A DNA stretch of 64,000 nt from Bin87 sp965208015 (GCA_965208015.1 OZ242309.1:186001-250000), one strand, 5' to 3'; positions 40,501-48,872 are shown, numbered from the stretch's first letter. Notes: generated by a model not told the origin, from the sequence alone. Numbers and translations: made by a program.

Positions 40501-41431
40501 CCGAATAGCCGCGCACCTCCCCGTCACCTCGTTCGGACCGAGCGGTTCGCGGTGGTCCCAAGCCGCACGCCGCCGAGCCTGCCGTAGCCCCACCCGAACT
40601 GTCCGCGGTGGGTTGGCCAAGCTATGGGGCCAGCGAACTGCATTGTTCGCTGGCCCCGGTTGCGGCGCGCCTATGCATTTTGTTTCGTTATCCCGGCCCC
40701 TTCGCTATGTGCTTCGGAGCCAATGGCTGGCGTTGATGTCGAGGCGCTTATACACGCCCTTGGTTGCTGAAATGGAAGACCCTGGTTCCGGCTGGTTATG
40801 GCGCCTCCAGAGCCGCCCGTTGAGTTTGATGGTTCGGCCCGATTGGGACCGCTGTCATCGCCATGCGACGATGTTTCCTCCCTTAACGGCGCGCCGCGGC
40901 GCAGTTATCGCGGCGAAGTAATCTCCAGCGCCGGCCCCAGGATGGCCGCGGGCAACGCGCCCGCCACTGAGACCGGCGCCAAATCCCTCCAGGTGAGCCT
41001 GCTAGTTCTGTTTTTGATCGCGATCATTATGCGGTTTACTCCTCAGCAAAAACTTTCTGCGGCCGGTCGGGAAGGTGGTCTCTATTTGATGTCCGCAATC
41101 CCGAGTGGCCCCGTCCGCATCTGTGAGTACAGACTAGCAAACGAGTGTGAAAACCAAGTGAAAACCATCCCCTGATTAGTGAACGAATTGTGAGAATGTT
41201 ACAAATTTGTTACATGCACGAACCGGGGTCGCCCAAGCGTCGGTCTAGTCGATTGCCGGAATGCGCTGACCCCTAATCCTCATGGCAAATCGTTCTGTCG
41301 CCCCGTGCTGAAACGGCCTTGCGCCGGCGTCGCTGGCCGTGAGTTCGCTTGCCCAATGGAGTCTCCCGGCGTAGAATGGCGCAACTTCATTCGTGATCCC
41401 GATTTACGCATTCGATTGAGGAGAATCTGTC
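40501..41431. other. 930-bp region without a convincing gene
   Basis: Two open frames (40613-40921 and 40798-41175) have no family features, no convincing ribosome-binding sites and a biased, shadow-like composition. The only clear structure is the stem-loop at 40626-40657. The stretch from about 41000 to 41230 is less GC-rich than its surroundings and includes the direct repeat GTTAC-6 bases-GTTAC (41198-41213). It may be the promoter region of the CoA transferase or a decayed gene; I cannot tell which. Confidence 0.55.
40626..40657. other. Strong intergenic stem-loop
   Basis: A perfect 13-bp stem (GGGGCCAGCGAAC and its complement) with a 6-base TGCATT loop. It is followed by GGTTGCGG and not by a T-run, so it is not a classical intrinsic terminator on either strand. 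It may end the DAO transcript, act as a structured RNA element, or be a repeat remnant. Confidence 0.6.
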
Positions 41432-42646
41432 ATGCCAGAAGCTAAAGGCCCTCTGGACGGAATACGCGTCATCGACCTCGGTCGGCACCAGGCTGGCCCA
41501 CGCTGTGCCCAGGTATTGGCCCGTTTGGGCGCCGAAGTCATCAAGGTGGAACGCCTGGGCGGCGAGGAGACGCGCTACCACGCGCCGTGGGTGCGCAAGC
41601 AGTCCGCCTACTGGGTGCAGTACAACAGCGGAAAGAAGAGCCTCAGCATCGACCTCCGCAAGGAACAGGGCAAGGAAGTCCTTCGCAAGCTGGTGAAGGT
41701 CTCCGACGTGCTGCTTCAAAACTTCCGTCCCGGCACCATCGACGTGATGGGCTTCGGCTACGACGTTCTATACGAACTGAACCCGCGCATCATCATGGTC
41801 AACGTGTCCGCTTACGGTCAGTTCGGCCCCTACCGTGAGCAGATCGGCTATGACCCCATCGGGCAGACCATGTCCGGCATCGCCATGGTCACCGGCGAAG
41901 AGGGCATGCCGCCGATCCGCGCCGGCGTCCCCATCATCGACCGCACCACCGCTCTCCACGCTGCCATTGGCACCCTGGCCGCGCTGCACGAGCGCGAGAG
42001 TTCCGGCGTCGGCCAGACCATCGACGCCTGCCTCGCCGACACCGGCTACAGCTACACTGAGATCCCCATCACCGCCTACCACGGCGCCGGCATCGAGCCC
42101 CGCCGCGGCGAGTCCGCGGCGCCCCCGTCCGGCACCTATCCCTGCGCCGACGGTTGGGTGCTCATCTCCGCCGGCGACCAGCACCACTGGCACCGCGTCT
42201 GCAACGCCCTGGGCAAGCCCGAGTGGCTGGAGGACCCGCGGTTCACCACCCGACACGAGCGCGGCAGGAACGGCGAGTTGGTCAACCAGGCCATGCGCGA
42301 CCTGATGGCCAACATGACCATGCAGGAAGCCATCGCCCACTTCACCCACCACGACGTGGTGGCGGCGCCGGTCAACACCATCGCCCAGGCCGCCGCCGAT
42401 CCCCACCCGTGGGAGCGTCGCGCCATGGTCGAGGTCGACGACTTCCTGGCCGGCACCATCGCCGTATCCGGTGACTTCTGGCACTTCAGCCGCACCCCCG
42501 CCGTGGTCGGTACCACGCCCCAGGTCGGCGAGCACAACGAAGACGTGCTGACCGGCATCCTCGACTACACCGAGGACGAGGTCCAGGCGATGTACGAGGG
42601 GAACGTCATCGGCACCTTCCACCACTACGACGAGGTCCCCGGCTAA
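41432..42646 (+). CDS. CaiB/BaiF family (class III) CoA transferase, second copy
   Basis: A 404-residue family III CoA transferase. The start LDGIRVIDLGRHQAGPRCA and GAEVIKVERLGGEETR are typical, the catalytic aspartate is D170 in VPIIDRTTAL, and the C-terminal GEHNEDVL loop is present. GAGGAGA precedes the ATG at 41432. It is only a distant relative of the copy at 979-2229, so the two probably use different acyl donors. It is followed by a strong terminator, so it forms a single-gene transcript. A thiolase and its OB-fold partner lie 900 bases downstream, past a toxin-antitoxin pair, so acyl-CoA metabolism is a plausible context. Confidence 0.92.
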   Translation: MPEAKGPLDGIRVIDLGRHQAGPRCAQVLARLGAEVIKVERLGGEETRYHAPWVRKQSAYWVQYNSGKKSLSIDLRKEQGKEVLRKLVKVSDVLLQNFRPGTIDVMGFGYDVLYELNPRIIMVNVSAYGQFGPYREQIGYDPIGQTMSGIAMVTGEEGMPPIRAGVPIIDRTTALHAAIGTLAALHERESSGVGQTIDACLADTGYSYTEIPITAYHGAGIEPRRGESAAPPSGTYPCADGWVLISAGDQHHWHRVCNALGKPEWLEDPRFTTRHERGRNGELVNQAMRDLMANMTMQEAIAHFTHHDVVAAPVNTIAQAAADPHPWERRAMVEVDDFLAGTIAVSGDFWHFSRTPAVVGTTPQVGEHNEDVLTGILDYTEDEVQAMYEGNVIGTFHHYDEVPG

Positions 42647-42670
42647 CCCGGCCGCAAATCAGCGCATCCG

Positions 42671-42700
42671 CAGGGGCGAATCACTATTCGCCCCTGTTTT
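42671..42700 (+). terminator. Rho-independent terminator after the CoA transferase
   Basis: A perfect 10-bp stem (CAGGGGCGAA/TTCGCCCCTG) with a 6-base loop, followed directly by TTTT. It starts 25 bases after the stop codon of the CoA transferase and ends before the brnT start. Confidence 0.85.
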
Positions 42701-42724
42701 GATTGACGAGCCAGCGAAGGTACA

Positions 42725-42997
42725 ATGAATATCCGATACGAGTGGGACGAAGACAAACGCCGCGAAACGTTGGACAATCGCGGACTGGATTTCGCCGATA
42801 TAGAAACGCTGTTTGAATGGGATACTGCTATCATCGTTCCGAGCAACCGATATGGAGAGTCCCGCTGGGTAGCGTATGGCTATTTTTTTCCTCGCCTGCA
42901 CGTCGTCGTGTACACTCGGCGTGGTGAGATGGGTGAAATCAGGCGCATAATCAGCTTCCGTCCCGCAAGCCAACAAGAGGTGAGCAAATATGGCTGA
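42725..42997 (+). CDS. brnT: BrnT family toxin
   Basis: A 90-residue BrnT-type ribonuclease toxin. The family start is YEWDEDKRRETLDNRGLDF with the F-x-x-A/I-x-x-x-F pattern (FADIETLFEWD), then RYGESRWVAYGYF and the ending EIRRIISFRPASQQEV, which keeps the conserved I-S-x-R-x-A. BrnT cleaves RNA when freed from BrnA. It overlaps the next gene by eight bases, the usual toxin-first order. The strong terminator just upstream isolates it from the CoA transferase gene. The start falls very close to a TACAAT box, so its promoter may lie slightly upstream or its leader may be very short. Confidence 0.88.
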   Translation: MNIRYEWDEDKRRETLDNRGLDFADIETLFEWDTAIIVPSNRYGESRWVAYGYFFPRLHVVVYTRRGEMGEIRRIISFRPASQQEVSKYG

Positions 42998-43415
42998 AGG
43001 TTACCAACCCAGCGGCCTTACTCCCGAAGAATTCGCCGCATTGCCCCCTTATGATGAAATCTCCGGCAAGACCTTCTCCGAAGTCGCGGCCAAGTATGGG
43101 GAGGATGTTGCCGTCAACGTTATCATCGCAACTGATCCCGATTGTTGGGTGCCCACCGAAGCAGAATTCGCCCACGCCCGTCCGGCTATCGAAGTTGACC
43201 CCGACTTGGTCAACGCTTATTTGGCGGCCAAAGTCAATGACCGGAACCGTGTCGACGTAGAGCTCAGCCTTGACCAGGATGTCGTTACGTACTTCCGCAA
43301 CAAAGGCGGGGATTGGAAGGCCCTCATTAACGAGGTTCTTCGCCGCGCGGTTGTTGAAGTGGACATAGCGACCGATACCGTCGCCCGAGCCCCGGCTCGT
43401 GAGCAAGCTGAGTAG
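42990..43415 (+). CDS. brnA: BrnA family antitoxin (extended N-terminus)
   Basis: A 141-residue antitoxin. The C-terminal 45 residues (VELSLDQDVVTYFRNKGGD then WKALINEVLRRAV) match the ribbon-helix-helix BrnA domain that binds DNA and BrnT. The first 75 residues (PEEFAALPPYDEISGKTFSE and VIIATDPDCWVPTEAEFAHA) are longer than usual BrnA but keep the toxin-facing acidic stretch. It starts eight bases inside brnT and should autorepress the operon, as is known for this family. Confidence 0.85.
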   Translation: MAEGYQPSGLTPEEFAALPPYDEISGKTFSEVAAKYGEDVAVNVIIATDPDCWVPTEAEFAHARPAIEVDPDLVNAYLAAKVNDRNRVDVELSLDQDVVTYFRNKGGDWKALINEVLRRAVVEVDIATDTVARAPAREQAE

Positions 43416-43511
43416 CGCAGCTTGCCATGCCCGTGTCGCGGCTGGTGCAATTCTCCCCTTATGGCATAATACCCAAACCTACCCCATCCCCCCTACGGAG
43501 GTATCTCCCCC

Positions 43512-44693
43512 ATGGTTGACCTCAGGCGCGCCGCCGCCATCGTGGGCATCCACGAGCACGTCACCCGCTACGCTCCCGACAAGAGCGAACTCCAGATCCA
43601 GGGCGAAAGCGTCATCAATGCCCTGAACGATGCCGGCCTGACCAAGGACGACGTCGACGGCCTGTTCACCGCCTCCAGCAGCGCCCGCAACAGCGGCATG
43701 AACCTGGCCGACTACCTAAACCTGTACCCCAGCTACGTCGACAACACCACCGTCGGCGGCGGGTCCTTTGAATTCCACCTCTCCCACGCCCTTGCCGCCA
43801 TCGCGGCTGGCCGCATCAACGTAGCCGTCATCACCTACAGCAGCCTCGCCCGCTCCGGCGGCGTGTCCGTCGGTACCGGCGGCGTCGGCCGTTTCGGACA
43901 TCCCATCCTGGAGCCGTCTCCGGACAGCTTCGAGGAGCTCTACGGCATGACCACCGTCGGGCTGTACGCCATGATTGCCCGCCGCCACATGCACCTCTAC
44001 GGCACCACGTCCGAGCAACTGGCCGAGGTATCCGTTGCCATGCGGCACCACGCTTCCATGAACCCCGAGGCCCTCTTCCGCGACGAAATCACCGTCGAGG
44101 ACGTGGTCGGCTCCCGCGTGATTTCCGATCCGCTCCACCTCATGGACTGCTGCGTCATCACCGACGGCGGCGGCGCCGTTGTGGTGGCATCCCCCGAGGT
44201 CGCCCGCAACTGCCGTCATACCCCGGTCTGGGTTCTGGGAACTGGCGAGGCCATTGCCCACCAGGGGGCCGGCAAGCGTGACCTCATCTACATTGCCGCC
44301 CACCAGAGTTCCCCGCGGGCCTTCGAGATGGCCGGCGTCACCCACGACGACATCGACATGGCCATGGTCTACGACTCCTTCACCATCACGGTGGTAGAGA
44401 CCCTGGAGGATCTGGGTTTCTGCAAGAAGGGCGAGGGCGGAGAATTCGTCAGCGGGGGCCGTCTCAAGGTAGGCGGAGCATTGCCCATCAACACCGACGG
44501 CGGTGGCCTCTCCTCCAACCACCCGGGGATGCGCGGCTTGTTCCTGCTCCTCGAAGCCACCCGTCAGCTTCGGCACCAGTTCGACGGCACCGGCCGCCAG
44601 GTTCCCAACTGCCAGATCGCCTTGGCCCACGGCACCGGCGGCGCTCTTGGTTCCCGCCACAGCGGCGGCACCGTCATCCTGGCCCGCGACTGA
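43512..44693 (+). CDS. Thiolase-like protein (SCP2-thiolase type, catalytic Cys absent)
   Basis: A 393-residue thiolase-fold protein. Homology starts at AAAIVGIHEHVTRYAPD, with the internal NTTVGGGSFEFHLSHALAAI where the nucleophilic cysteine of true thiolases would lie. Here it is serine/glycine, so the usual Cys is missing. The C-terminal LAHGTGGALGSRHSGGTVIL keeps the G-x-G loop, but C-x-G is not present. Such proteins usually work with an OB-fold zinc-ribbon partner (DUF35), and one follows 89 bases later. Steroid and aromatic side-chain aldolases (Ltp2-ChsH2) use this arrangement, so a retro-aldolase is as likely as a thiolase. Confidence 0.86.
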   Translation: MVDLRRAAAIVGIHEHVTRYAPDKSELQIQGESVINALNDAGLTKDDVDGLFTASSSARNSGMNLADYLNLYPSYVDNTTVGGGSFEFHLSHALAAIAAGRINVAVITYSSLARSGGVSVGTGGVGRFGHPILEPSPDSFEELYGMTTVGLYAMIARRHMHLYGTTSEQLAEVSVAMRHHASMNPEALFRDEITVEDVVGSRVISDPLHLMDCCVITDGGGAVVVASPEVARNCRHTPVWVLGTGEAIAHQGAGKRDLIYIAAHQSSPRAFEMAGVTHDDIDMAMVYDSFTITVVETLEDLGFCKKGEGGEFVSGGRLKVGGALPINTDGGGLSSNHPGMRGLFLLLEATRQLRHQFDGTGRQVPNCQIALAHGTGGALGSRHSGGTVILARD

Positions 44694-44714
44694 ACCATTA
44701 TTCCCATTGCTATC

Positions 44715-44760
44715 CGTCATTCCGGCCTTCTACTCGTCATTCCCGTGTAAGCGGGAATCC
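44715..44760. repeat. Short palindromic intergenic repeat (CGTCATTCC type), copies 2 and 3
   Basis: A partial copy CGTCATTCCGG at 44715-44725 is followed by a complete copy at 44735-44760, with the 7-bp stem ATTCCCG/CGGGAAT and a 6-base loop. It matches the element at 36633-36660. It lies between the thiolase stop and the OB-fold gene, so it does not prevent them from sharing a transcript. Confidence 0.55.
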
Positions 44761-44782
44761 ATAATCCTCACAAGGAACCACC

Positions 44783-45196
44783 ATGACAACTTCCTGGAAC
44801 AAACCCCTACCCACCGTCGCCGGCGAGACCAAAGCTTTCTGGGACTCCTGCCGGCGCGGCCAACTGGTAATCCAGTACTGCGAGGACTGCGACGAGTACC
44901 AATGGTACCCTCGCGGCATCTGCGCCGACTGCTGGGGCGATAGCGTCCGCTGGGTCCAGTCCAGCGGCCGGGGCACAGTCTGGACCTATACCGTGACCTA
45001 CCAGAACCGCACCCCCGGTTTTGCAGAGATGGTCCCTTACGTCCTCGCCCTCGTGGAGCTGGAGGAAGGCGTCCGCATGTTCACCAACATCGTGGACTGC
45101 AACCCCCGCGACGTGCACATCGGCATGGCTGTGGAGGTGACCTTCCAGACCGCCACTCCGCAGATAACCATTCCTTACTTCAAGCCGGCCGGCTGA
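44783..45196 (+). CDS. Zn-ribbon OB-fold protein (DUF35, thiolase partner)
   Basis: A 137-residue protein. The rubredoxin-like zinc ribbon shows C-x2-C (YCEDCDEYQWYP) and C-x2-C (ICADCWG). The OB-fold follows with GRGTVWTYTVTYQNRTPGF, PYVLALVELEEGVRMF and MAVEVTF. This is the acyl-CoA-binding partner class that sits next to thiolase-like proteins, as in the preceding gene. AAGGA lies six bases before the ATG at 44783. The two genes most likely encode one complex; its CoA substrate is unknown. Confidence 0.88.
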   Translation: MTTSWNKPLPTVAGETKAFWDSCRRGQLVIQYCEDCDEYQWYPRGICADCWGDSVRWVQSSGRGTVWTYTVTYQNRTPGFAEMVPYVLALVELEEGVRMFTNIVDCNPRDVHIGMAVEVTFQTATPQITIPYFKPAG

Positions 45197-45217
45197 CCCC
45201 GGCCGTTTTTCACGCGC

Positions 45218-45250
45218 AAGCCCCGCCGGCGTGACTGCCAGGCGGGGCTT
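45218..45250 (+). terminator. Probable terminator after the thiolase/OB-fold pair
   Basis: A 10-bp perfect stem (AAGCCCCGCC/GGCGGGGCTT) with a 13-base loop, followed by TCCTTGA. The T-run is weak, but the arm ends in TT and the position 20 bases after the stop is right. Confidence 0.6.
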
Positions 45251-45370
45251 TCCTTGATCCTGCCGCCTCAAACGCAGTCAGCGATTGCCATAACCGTTAC
45301 TACAATTCGCCCGTCAACCCTGCTAGACTGGCGGCGTGATATCCGCATTTATGGAGTTCGTGGCCGCGCT

Positions 45371-46075
45371 ATGACTACCACGCCGCAGCAGTTATATCAG
45401 CTGCAAGAATTGGACCACCGCATCGACGGTATCGACGCCGAGCGCAGTCGCATCGAAAAGCGCTTGGCCGCCGGCGTCAACCGCCCTGATCTGACCAGCG
45501 AAGCCGATCACCATTCCGCCCGAGCTGTCGCCGTTGGCGCGAATATGCAATCCCGGCGCGAAGAAAGAGAGCGGATACGCGAGCGGCTTACCGGTCTGGA
45601 ATCCCGCCTGTACGGCGGTAATGCCTCCCGCCGCGACCTGTCTGCCATCCAGCGGGAGGTCGACTCATCGAAATACCAGATCGACCAGCTGGACGAATTG
45701 CTGCTGGAATTGGAAGAGGAGCAACGTACCCACGCGGAGGCCGCCGTCGCCGCCCGCGACCAGATGGAGGCCGCCGAGGTCGAGTGGCAGAGTCTCACCG
45801 AGACCCTCAGCAGTAGGCTGACTGAGTTGGAGGGCGACCGCGAAACCGCAACGGTCGAACGACAGGATATGGCCGTTACCCTTCCACAGGCTGACCTGCA
45901 GCGCTACGAACGGCTGCGCCGCAACAAGGCCGGTACCGCCGTCGCGCTGGTGGACAACGGCCGAGTCTGTCTGGCCTGCCGCATGACCCTCACCAGCAAC
46001 GTCCTTCGCCAACTGCGGGACAAGTCGAAACAAGTCCCGTGCAGCACCTGCGGGCGGATCCTCTTCCAGCAGTAG
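45371..46075 (+). CDS. Coiled-coil zinc-ribbon protein (CT398/C4-type, DUF164)
   Basis: A 234-residue protein of the CT398-like family. Residues 1 to about 180 form a long antiparallel coiled coil (LYQLQELDHRIDGIDAERS, SIQREVDSSKYQIDQLDELL-like heptads). The C-terminus is a C4 zinc ribbon with CLACRMTL and CSTCGR. Bacterial and chlamydial relatives bind secretion or flagellar ATPase components, but in free-living bacteria the role is unclear. Homology begins at the ATG at 45371, although the frame is open before it. The gene stands alone between the terminator and the nitrilase gene. Confidence 0.85.
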   Translation: MTTTPQQLYQLQELDHRIDGIDAERSRIEKRLAAGVNRPDLTSEADHHSARAVAVGANMQSRREERERIRERLTGLESRLYGGNASRRDLSAIQREVDSSKYQIDQLDELLLELEEEQRTHAEAAVAARDQMEAAEVEWQSLTETLSSRLTELEGDRETATVERQDMAVTLPQADLQRYERLRRNKAGTAVALVDNGRVCLACRMTLTSNVLRQLRDKSKQVPCSTCGRILFQQ

Positions 46076-46136
46076 CGGTCCGACCCGTCAAGACGCTGCG
46101 CCCGGCTCAAACTACCCAAGCATGGAGAGGTGACCG

Positions 46137-46913
46137 ATGAAACCGCTGCGTGTTGCCATGCTTCACTTGTCCCCGGAACTGGCCGATGTTGCCCATAATC
46201 GCGAGTTGGCCGAGAAGGGCTTGGCCCGCGCTGTCGAGATGGGCGCCCAATGGGTGATCACTCCCGAATTGTTCGTCACCGGCTACAAGTTCGCCGAGCA
46301 GATCGGCACCGACTGGATACTGCCCCAACCTGATGAATGGATGCAAACCTTCTGCGGCCGGGTCCGCGAGCACGGCGTCACCGTGTTCCTCTCTCACCCC
46401 GAGCGGGACCCGGAAGGCGATTTGATGTACAACACCGTGTTCGTCATCGGTCCCGACGGCTCGATCATCGGACGCCACCGCAAGGTCAAGGCCTTGCGCG
46501 GCCCGGAGGCTTGGTCGTCGGCCGGCGCCGACATCGTCCCAATCGATTGCGACGGTACCGCCGTGGGCGTGATGATCTGCGCCGACGCCTACCGCAACGA
46601 TGTTGCCGGCATCCTCAAGGACCGCGGCGCCGAGATCCTCGTGTCTCCAGCCTCCTGGGGCCCCGGCGACTGCGGCCCCCTGGGAGAGTGGGAACAGCGG
46701 ACCCTGGACACCGGGCTGCCCATTATGGTGTGCAACCGCTCCGGATGGGAGGCCGACGACCTCGATTTCAATGAAGCGGTTAGCGTCGTGGCTGTGAACG
46801 GTGAGCGCGTGCTCCAGGCGTTCTGCGGCGAAGAATCGGCTGTCCTGGTGTTCGACTGGGACCTCGACAGCATGGCGCCGTTGTCAGCTGAGTATGAAAC
46901 CGTCTGGATCTGA
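46137..46913 (+). CDS. Carbon-nitrogen hydrolase (nitrilase superfamily)
   Basis: A 258-residue nitrilase-superfamily enzyme that hydrolyses non-peptide C-N bonds. The Glu-Lys-Cys triad is present: E44 in TPELFVTGY, K116 in RHRKVKAL and C148 in GVMICADAY. GGAGAGG precedes the ATG at 46137. Omega-amidase, N-carbamoyl-amidohydrolase and amidase branches share these features, so the substrate is not assigned. No partner gene is adjacent; the DUF1538 operon starts 75 bases downstream. Confidence 0.9.
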   Translation: MKPLRVAMLHLSPELADVAHNRELAEKGLARAVEMGAQWVITPELFVTGYKFAEQIGTDWILPQPDEWMQTFCGRVREHGVTVFLSHPERDPEGDLMYNTVFVIGPDGSIIGRHRKVKALRGPEAWSSAGADIVPIDCDGTAVGVMICADAYRNDVAGILKDRGAEILVSPASWGPGDCGPLGEWEQRTLDTGLPIMVCNRSGWEADDLDFNEAVSVVAVNGERVLQAFCGEESAVLVFDWDLDSMAPLSAEYETVWI

Positions 46914-46988
46914 GATGGCCGGTGCTGGAAACCGCTCAGCGGAGCGCCGTTGCAGTTTCGACATCGTCCGGTAAACCTGACGCCGGGC

Positions 46989-47747
46989 ATGAACTATGCC
47001 GCTCGGCTCCTGCTTACGGCCACGTTGCGGAGCATCGGCCCGCTGCGTGACCTGGCGCCTATCGTCATCGTCATTGCCTTCTTCCAGATAGTGGTGCTGC
47101 GGCAGCCGTTTCCCGATCTCGGGAACGTGGTGGCCGGGCTGCTTTGTGTGTACGTCGGCTTGACCCTGTTCATCCGAGGCTTGGAAAGCGGCCTGTTCCC
47201 CTTGGGCGAAGCTCTGGCCGAGGGCTTCGCGAACCGGGGCAGCCTCACTGCCCTGCTGGCCTTCGCCTTTTGCCTGGGCTTCGCCACCACCGTAGCGGAG
47301 CCGGCGCTGATTGCCATCATAGCCGAAGCCGCGGAGGTGGCGGCAGAAGCCGGCGCAATCGCCGACAGTGATCGGGCCCGCAGCGCCTACGCCCTGGAAC
47401 TGCGCCTGGTGGTGGCCGGCTCAGTGGGAGCGGCCATCGTCCTCGGTGTTTTCCGTATCCTGAAGGGCTGGCCCATTCACTTCCTGATTATCGGCGGTTA
47501 TGTGCTGGTGACCGTGCTGACCACCGTGGCGCCGGACGAGATCATCGGCGTGGCCTACGACTCCGGCGGAGTTACCACCAGCACCATTACCGTGCCTCTC
47601 GTCACCGCGTTGGGCGTGGGGCTGGCGGCATCGATACGGGGCCGCAACCCCATGGTCGACGGTTTCGGACTGATTGCCCTGGCCAGCCTGACCCCCATGA
47701 TCTGTGTGCTGGCCTACGGCATGGTGATCCAATGGCTGCATTTCTGA
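46989..47747 (+). CDS. DUF1538 membrane protein, subunit 1 (UmpA-like antiporter subunit)
   Basis: A 252-residue integral membrane protein with about 6-7 hydrophobic spans. The family motif FCLGFATTVAEPALIAIIA and the later AYDSGGVTTSTITVPLVTA, G-L-A-A-S-I-R-G-R and DGFGLIALASLTP are conserved in DUF1538. A two-subunit DUF1538 pair (UmpAB) from a halophile has been described as a Na+(K+,Li+)/H+ antiporter, and this pair has the same organisation. I use the ATG at 46989; a TTG at 46950 with a GGAG site is also possible. It overlaps the second subunit by 16 bases. Confidence 0.85.
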   Translation: MNYAARLLLTATLRSIGPLRDLAPIVIVIAFFQIVVLRQPFPDLGNVVAGLLCVYVGLTLFIRGLESGLFPLGEALAEGFANRGSLTALLAFAFCLGFATTVAEPALIAIIAEAAEVAAEAGAIADSDRARSAYALELRLVVAGSVGAAIVLGVFRILKGWPIHFLIIGGYVLVTVLTTVAPDEIIGVAYDSGGVTTSTITVPLVTALGVGLAASIRGRNPMVDGFGLIALASLTPMICVLAYGMVIQWLHF

Positions 47748-48556
47748 ACACGCTGGGCGCAACAGTTTGGTCAACCGTATTCGACGTGGCGCCGATCGTC
47801 GTAGTCCTGGTGCTGTTTCAGGTGGTTGTGCTGCGTCGTCGCCTGCCCAACCCTCGCCGCATGGCTGCCGGGTTGGCGTGCGTCCTGTTGGGGTTGGCGC
47901 TCTTTCTGGTGGGGCTGGAAGAGGCGCTTTTCCCTATCGGCGAGACCATGGCGCGCCAACTCACGTCCTCCGATGCCATTGGCGTTCCAACTGCGGACAT
48001 CGGGGTGGACTGGAGCGACTACCTGCTGGTGTACGCTTTCGGCGCCGCCATCGGCTTTGCCACCACCGTGGCCGAACCGTCGCTCATGGCCGTGGCAATC
48101 AAAGCCGAGGAAGTTTCCGGAGGCACGGTTCGCGCGTGGGGCTTGCGGATTGCCGTGGCCGTGGGTGTGGCAATCGGCGTGTCGTTGGGCTGCTTTCGCA
48201 TCGTCACGGGTACTCCGCTGCCCTGGTACATCATCGCCGCCTACGTCGTCGTCATAGTGCAAACCCTGCGCTCCGCTCGATCCATCATACCCTTGGCCTA
48301 CGATAGCGGCGGCGTTACCACCTCCACCGTCACGGTGCCAGTGGTCGCTGCCCTCGGCCTCGGTTTGGCCAGCAGCATTCCGGGGCGCAGCCCTCTAATC
48401 GACGGTTTTGGCCTGATCGCGTTCGCCAGCGTTTTTCCCATAATGACCGTGTTGGGTTATGCTATGGTGGCATCTCTATGGAGGCGTCGGGGCGTCGCCG
48501 CGAATTCCAGGGGGACCGACCATGAGAATGAAGTTGATAGTCGCCTTGGTCAATGA
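47732..48556 (+). CDS. DUF1538 membrane protein, subunit 2 (UmpB-like antiporter subunit)
   Basis: A 274-residue membrane protein paralogous to the preceding one, with AIGFATTVAEPSLMAVAIK, PLAYDSGGVTTSTVTVPVV and LIDGFGLIAFASVFP. It starts 16 bases inside subunit 1 and ends 35 bases inside the PII-like gene, so all are translated together. In the known two-component antiporter both proteins are needed. A regulatory PII-like and a CBS protein follow directly, suggesting nucleotide- or metabolite-gated ion transport. Confidence 0.86.
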   Translation: MAAFLNTLGATVWSTVFDVAPIVVVLVLFQVVVLRRRLPNPRRMAAGLACVLLGLALFLVGLEEALFPIGETMARQLTSSDAIGVPTADIGVDWSDYLLVYAFGAAIGFATTVAEPSLMAVAIKAEEVSGGTVRAWGLRIAVAVGVAIGVSLGCFRIVTGTPLPWYIIAAYVVVIVQTLRSARSIIPLAYDSGGVTTSTVTVPVVAALGLGLASSIPGRSPLIDGFGLIAFASVFPIMTVLGYAMVASLWRRRGVAANSRGTDHENEVDSRLGQ

Positions 48557-48872
48557 TGACAACATGCAGGCCGTGGTCGACGCTGCCCGCTCCGGCGGCG
48601 CCACCGGGGCAACCATCATCCCCGGCGCGCGCGGCGAAGGGGTGCGCCCCGAAAAGACCTTCCTGGGGCTTACGCTGGAGTCCAAGCGCGACCTCGCCCT
48701 GTTTCTGGTGGTGGAAACCCGCGCCCGTGACATCCTGGAGCGCATTCGGGACGCCGGACGGTTCGAGACCCAGCACGGCGCCGGCATCGCCTTTCAACTG
48801 GATATCGAGGACACCGTCGGGTTGGTCAGCCAATTGCCCACCATACGCCAAGAATTGGAATCCGACCTGTGA
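48522..48872 (+). CDS. PII-like signalling protein
   Basis: A 116-residue protein with the PII ferredoxin-like fold: MRMKLIVALVNDDNMQAVVD at the start, GVRPEKTFLGLTLES, and the C-terminal VETRARDILERIRDAGRFE pattern. The T-loop tyrosine used for uridylylation in GlnB is not seen, so it belongs to the PII-like group that senses other small ligands. GGGGGA lies before the ATG at 48522. It overlaps the DUF1538 subunit upstream by 35 bases and the CBS gene downstream by four (GTGA). Most probably it gates the antiporter. Confidence 0.82.
   Translation: MRMKLIVALVNDDNMQAVVDAARSGGATGATIIPGARGEGVRPEKTFLGLTLESKRDLALFLVVETRARDILERIRDAGRFETQHGAGIAFQLDIEDTVGLVSQLPTIRQELESDL

Noticed and set aside
40798..41175. 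A 125-codon frame with one hydrophobic stretch in the long gap
   Set aside because: No ribosome-binding site, no homology pattern and a composition unlike neighbouring genes; I treat the region as non-coding.
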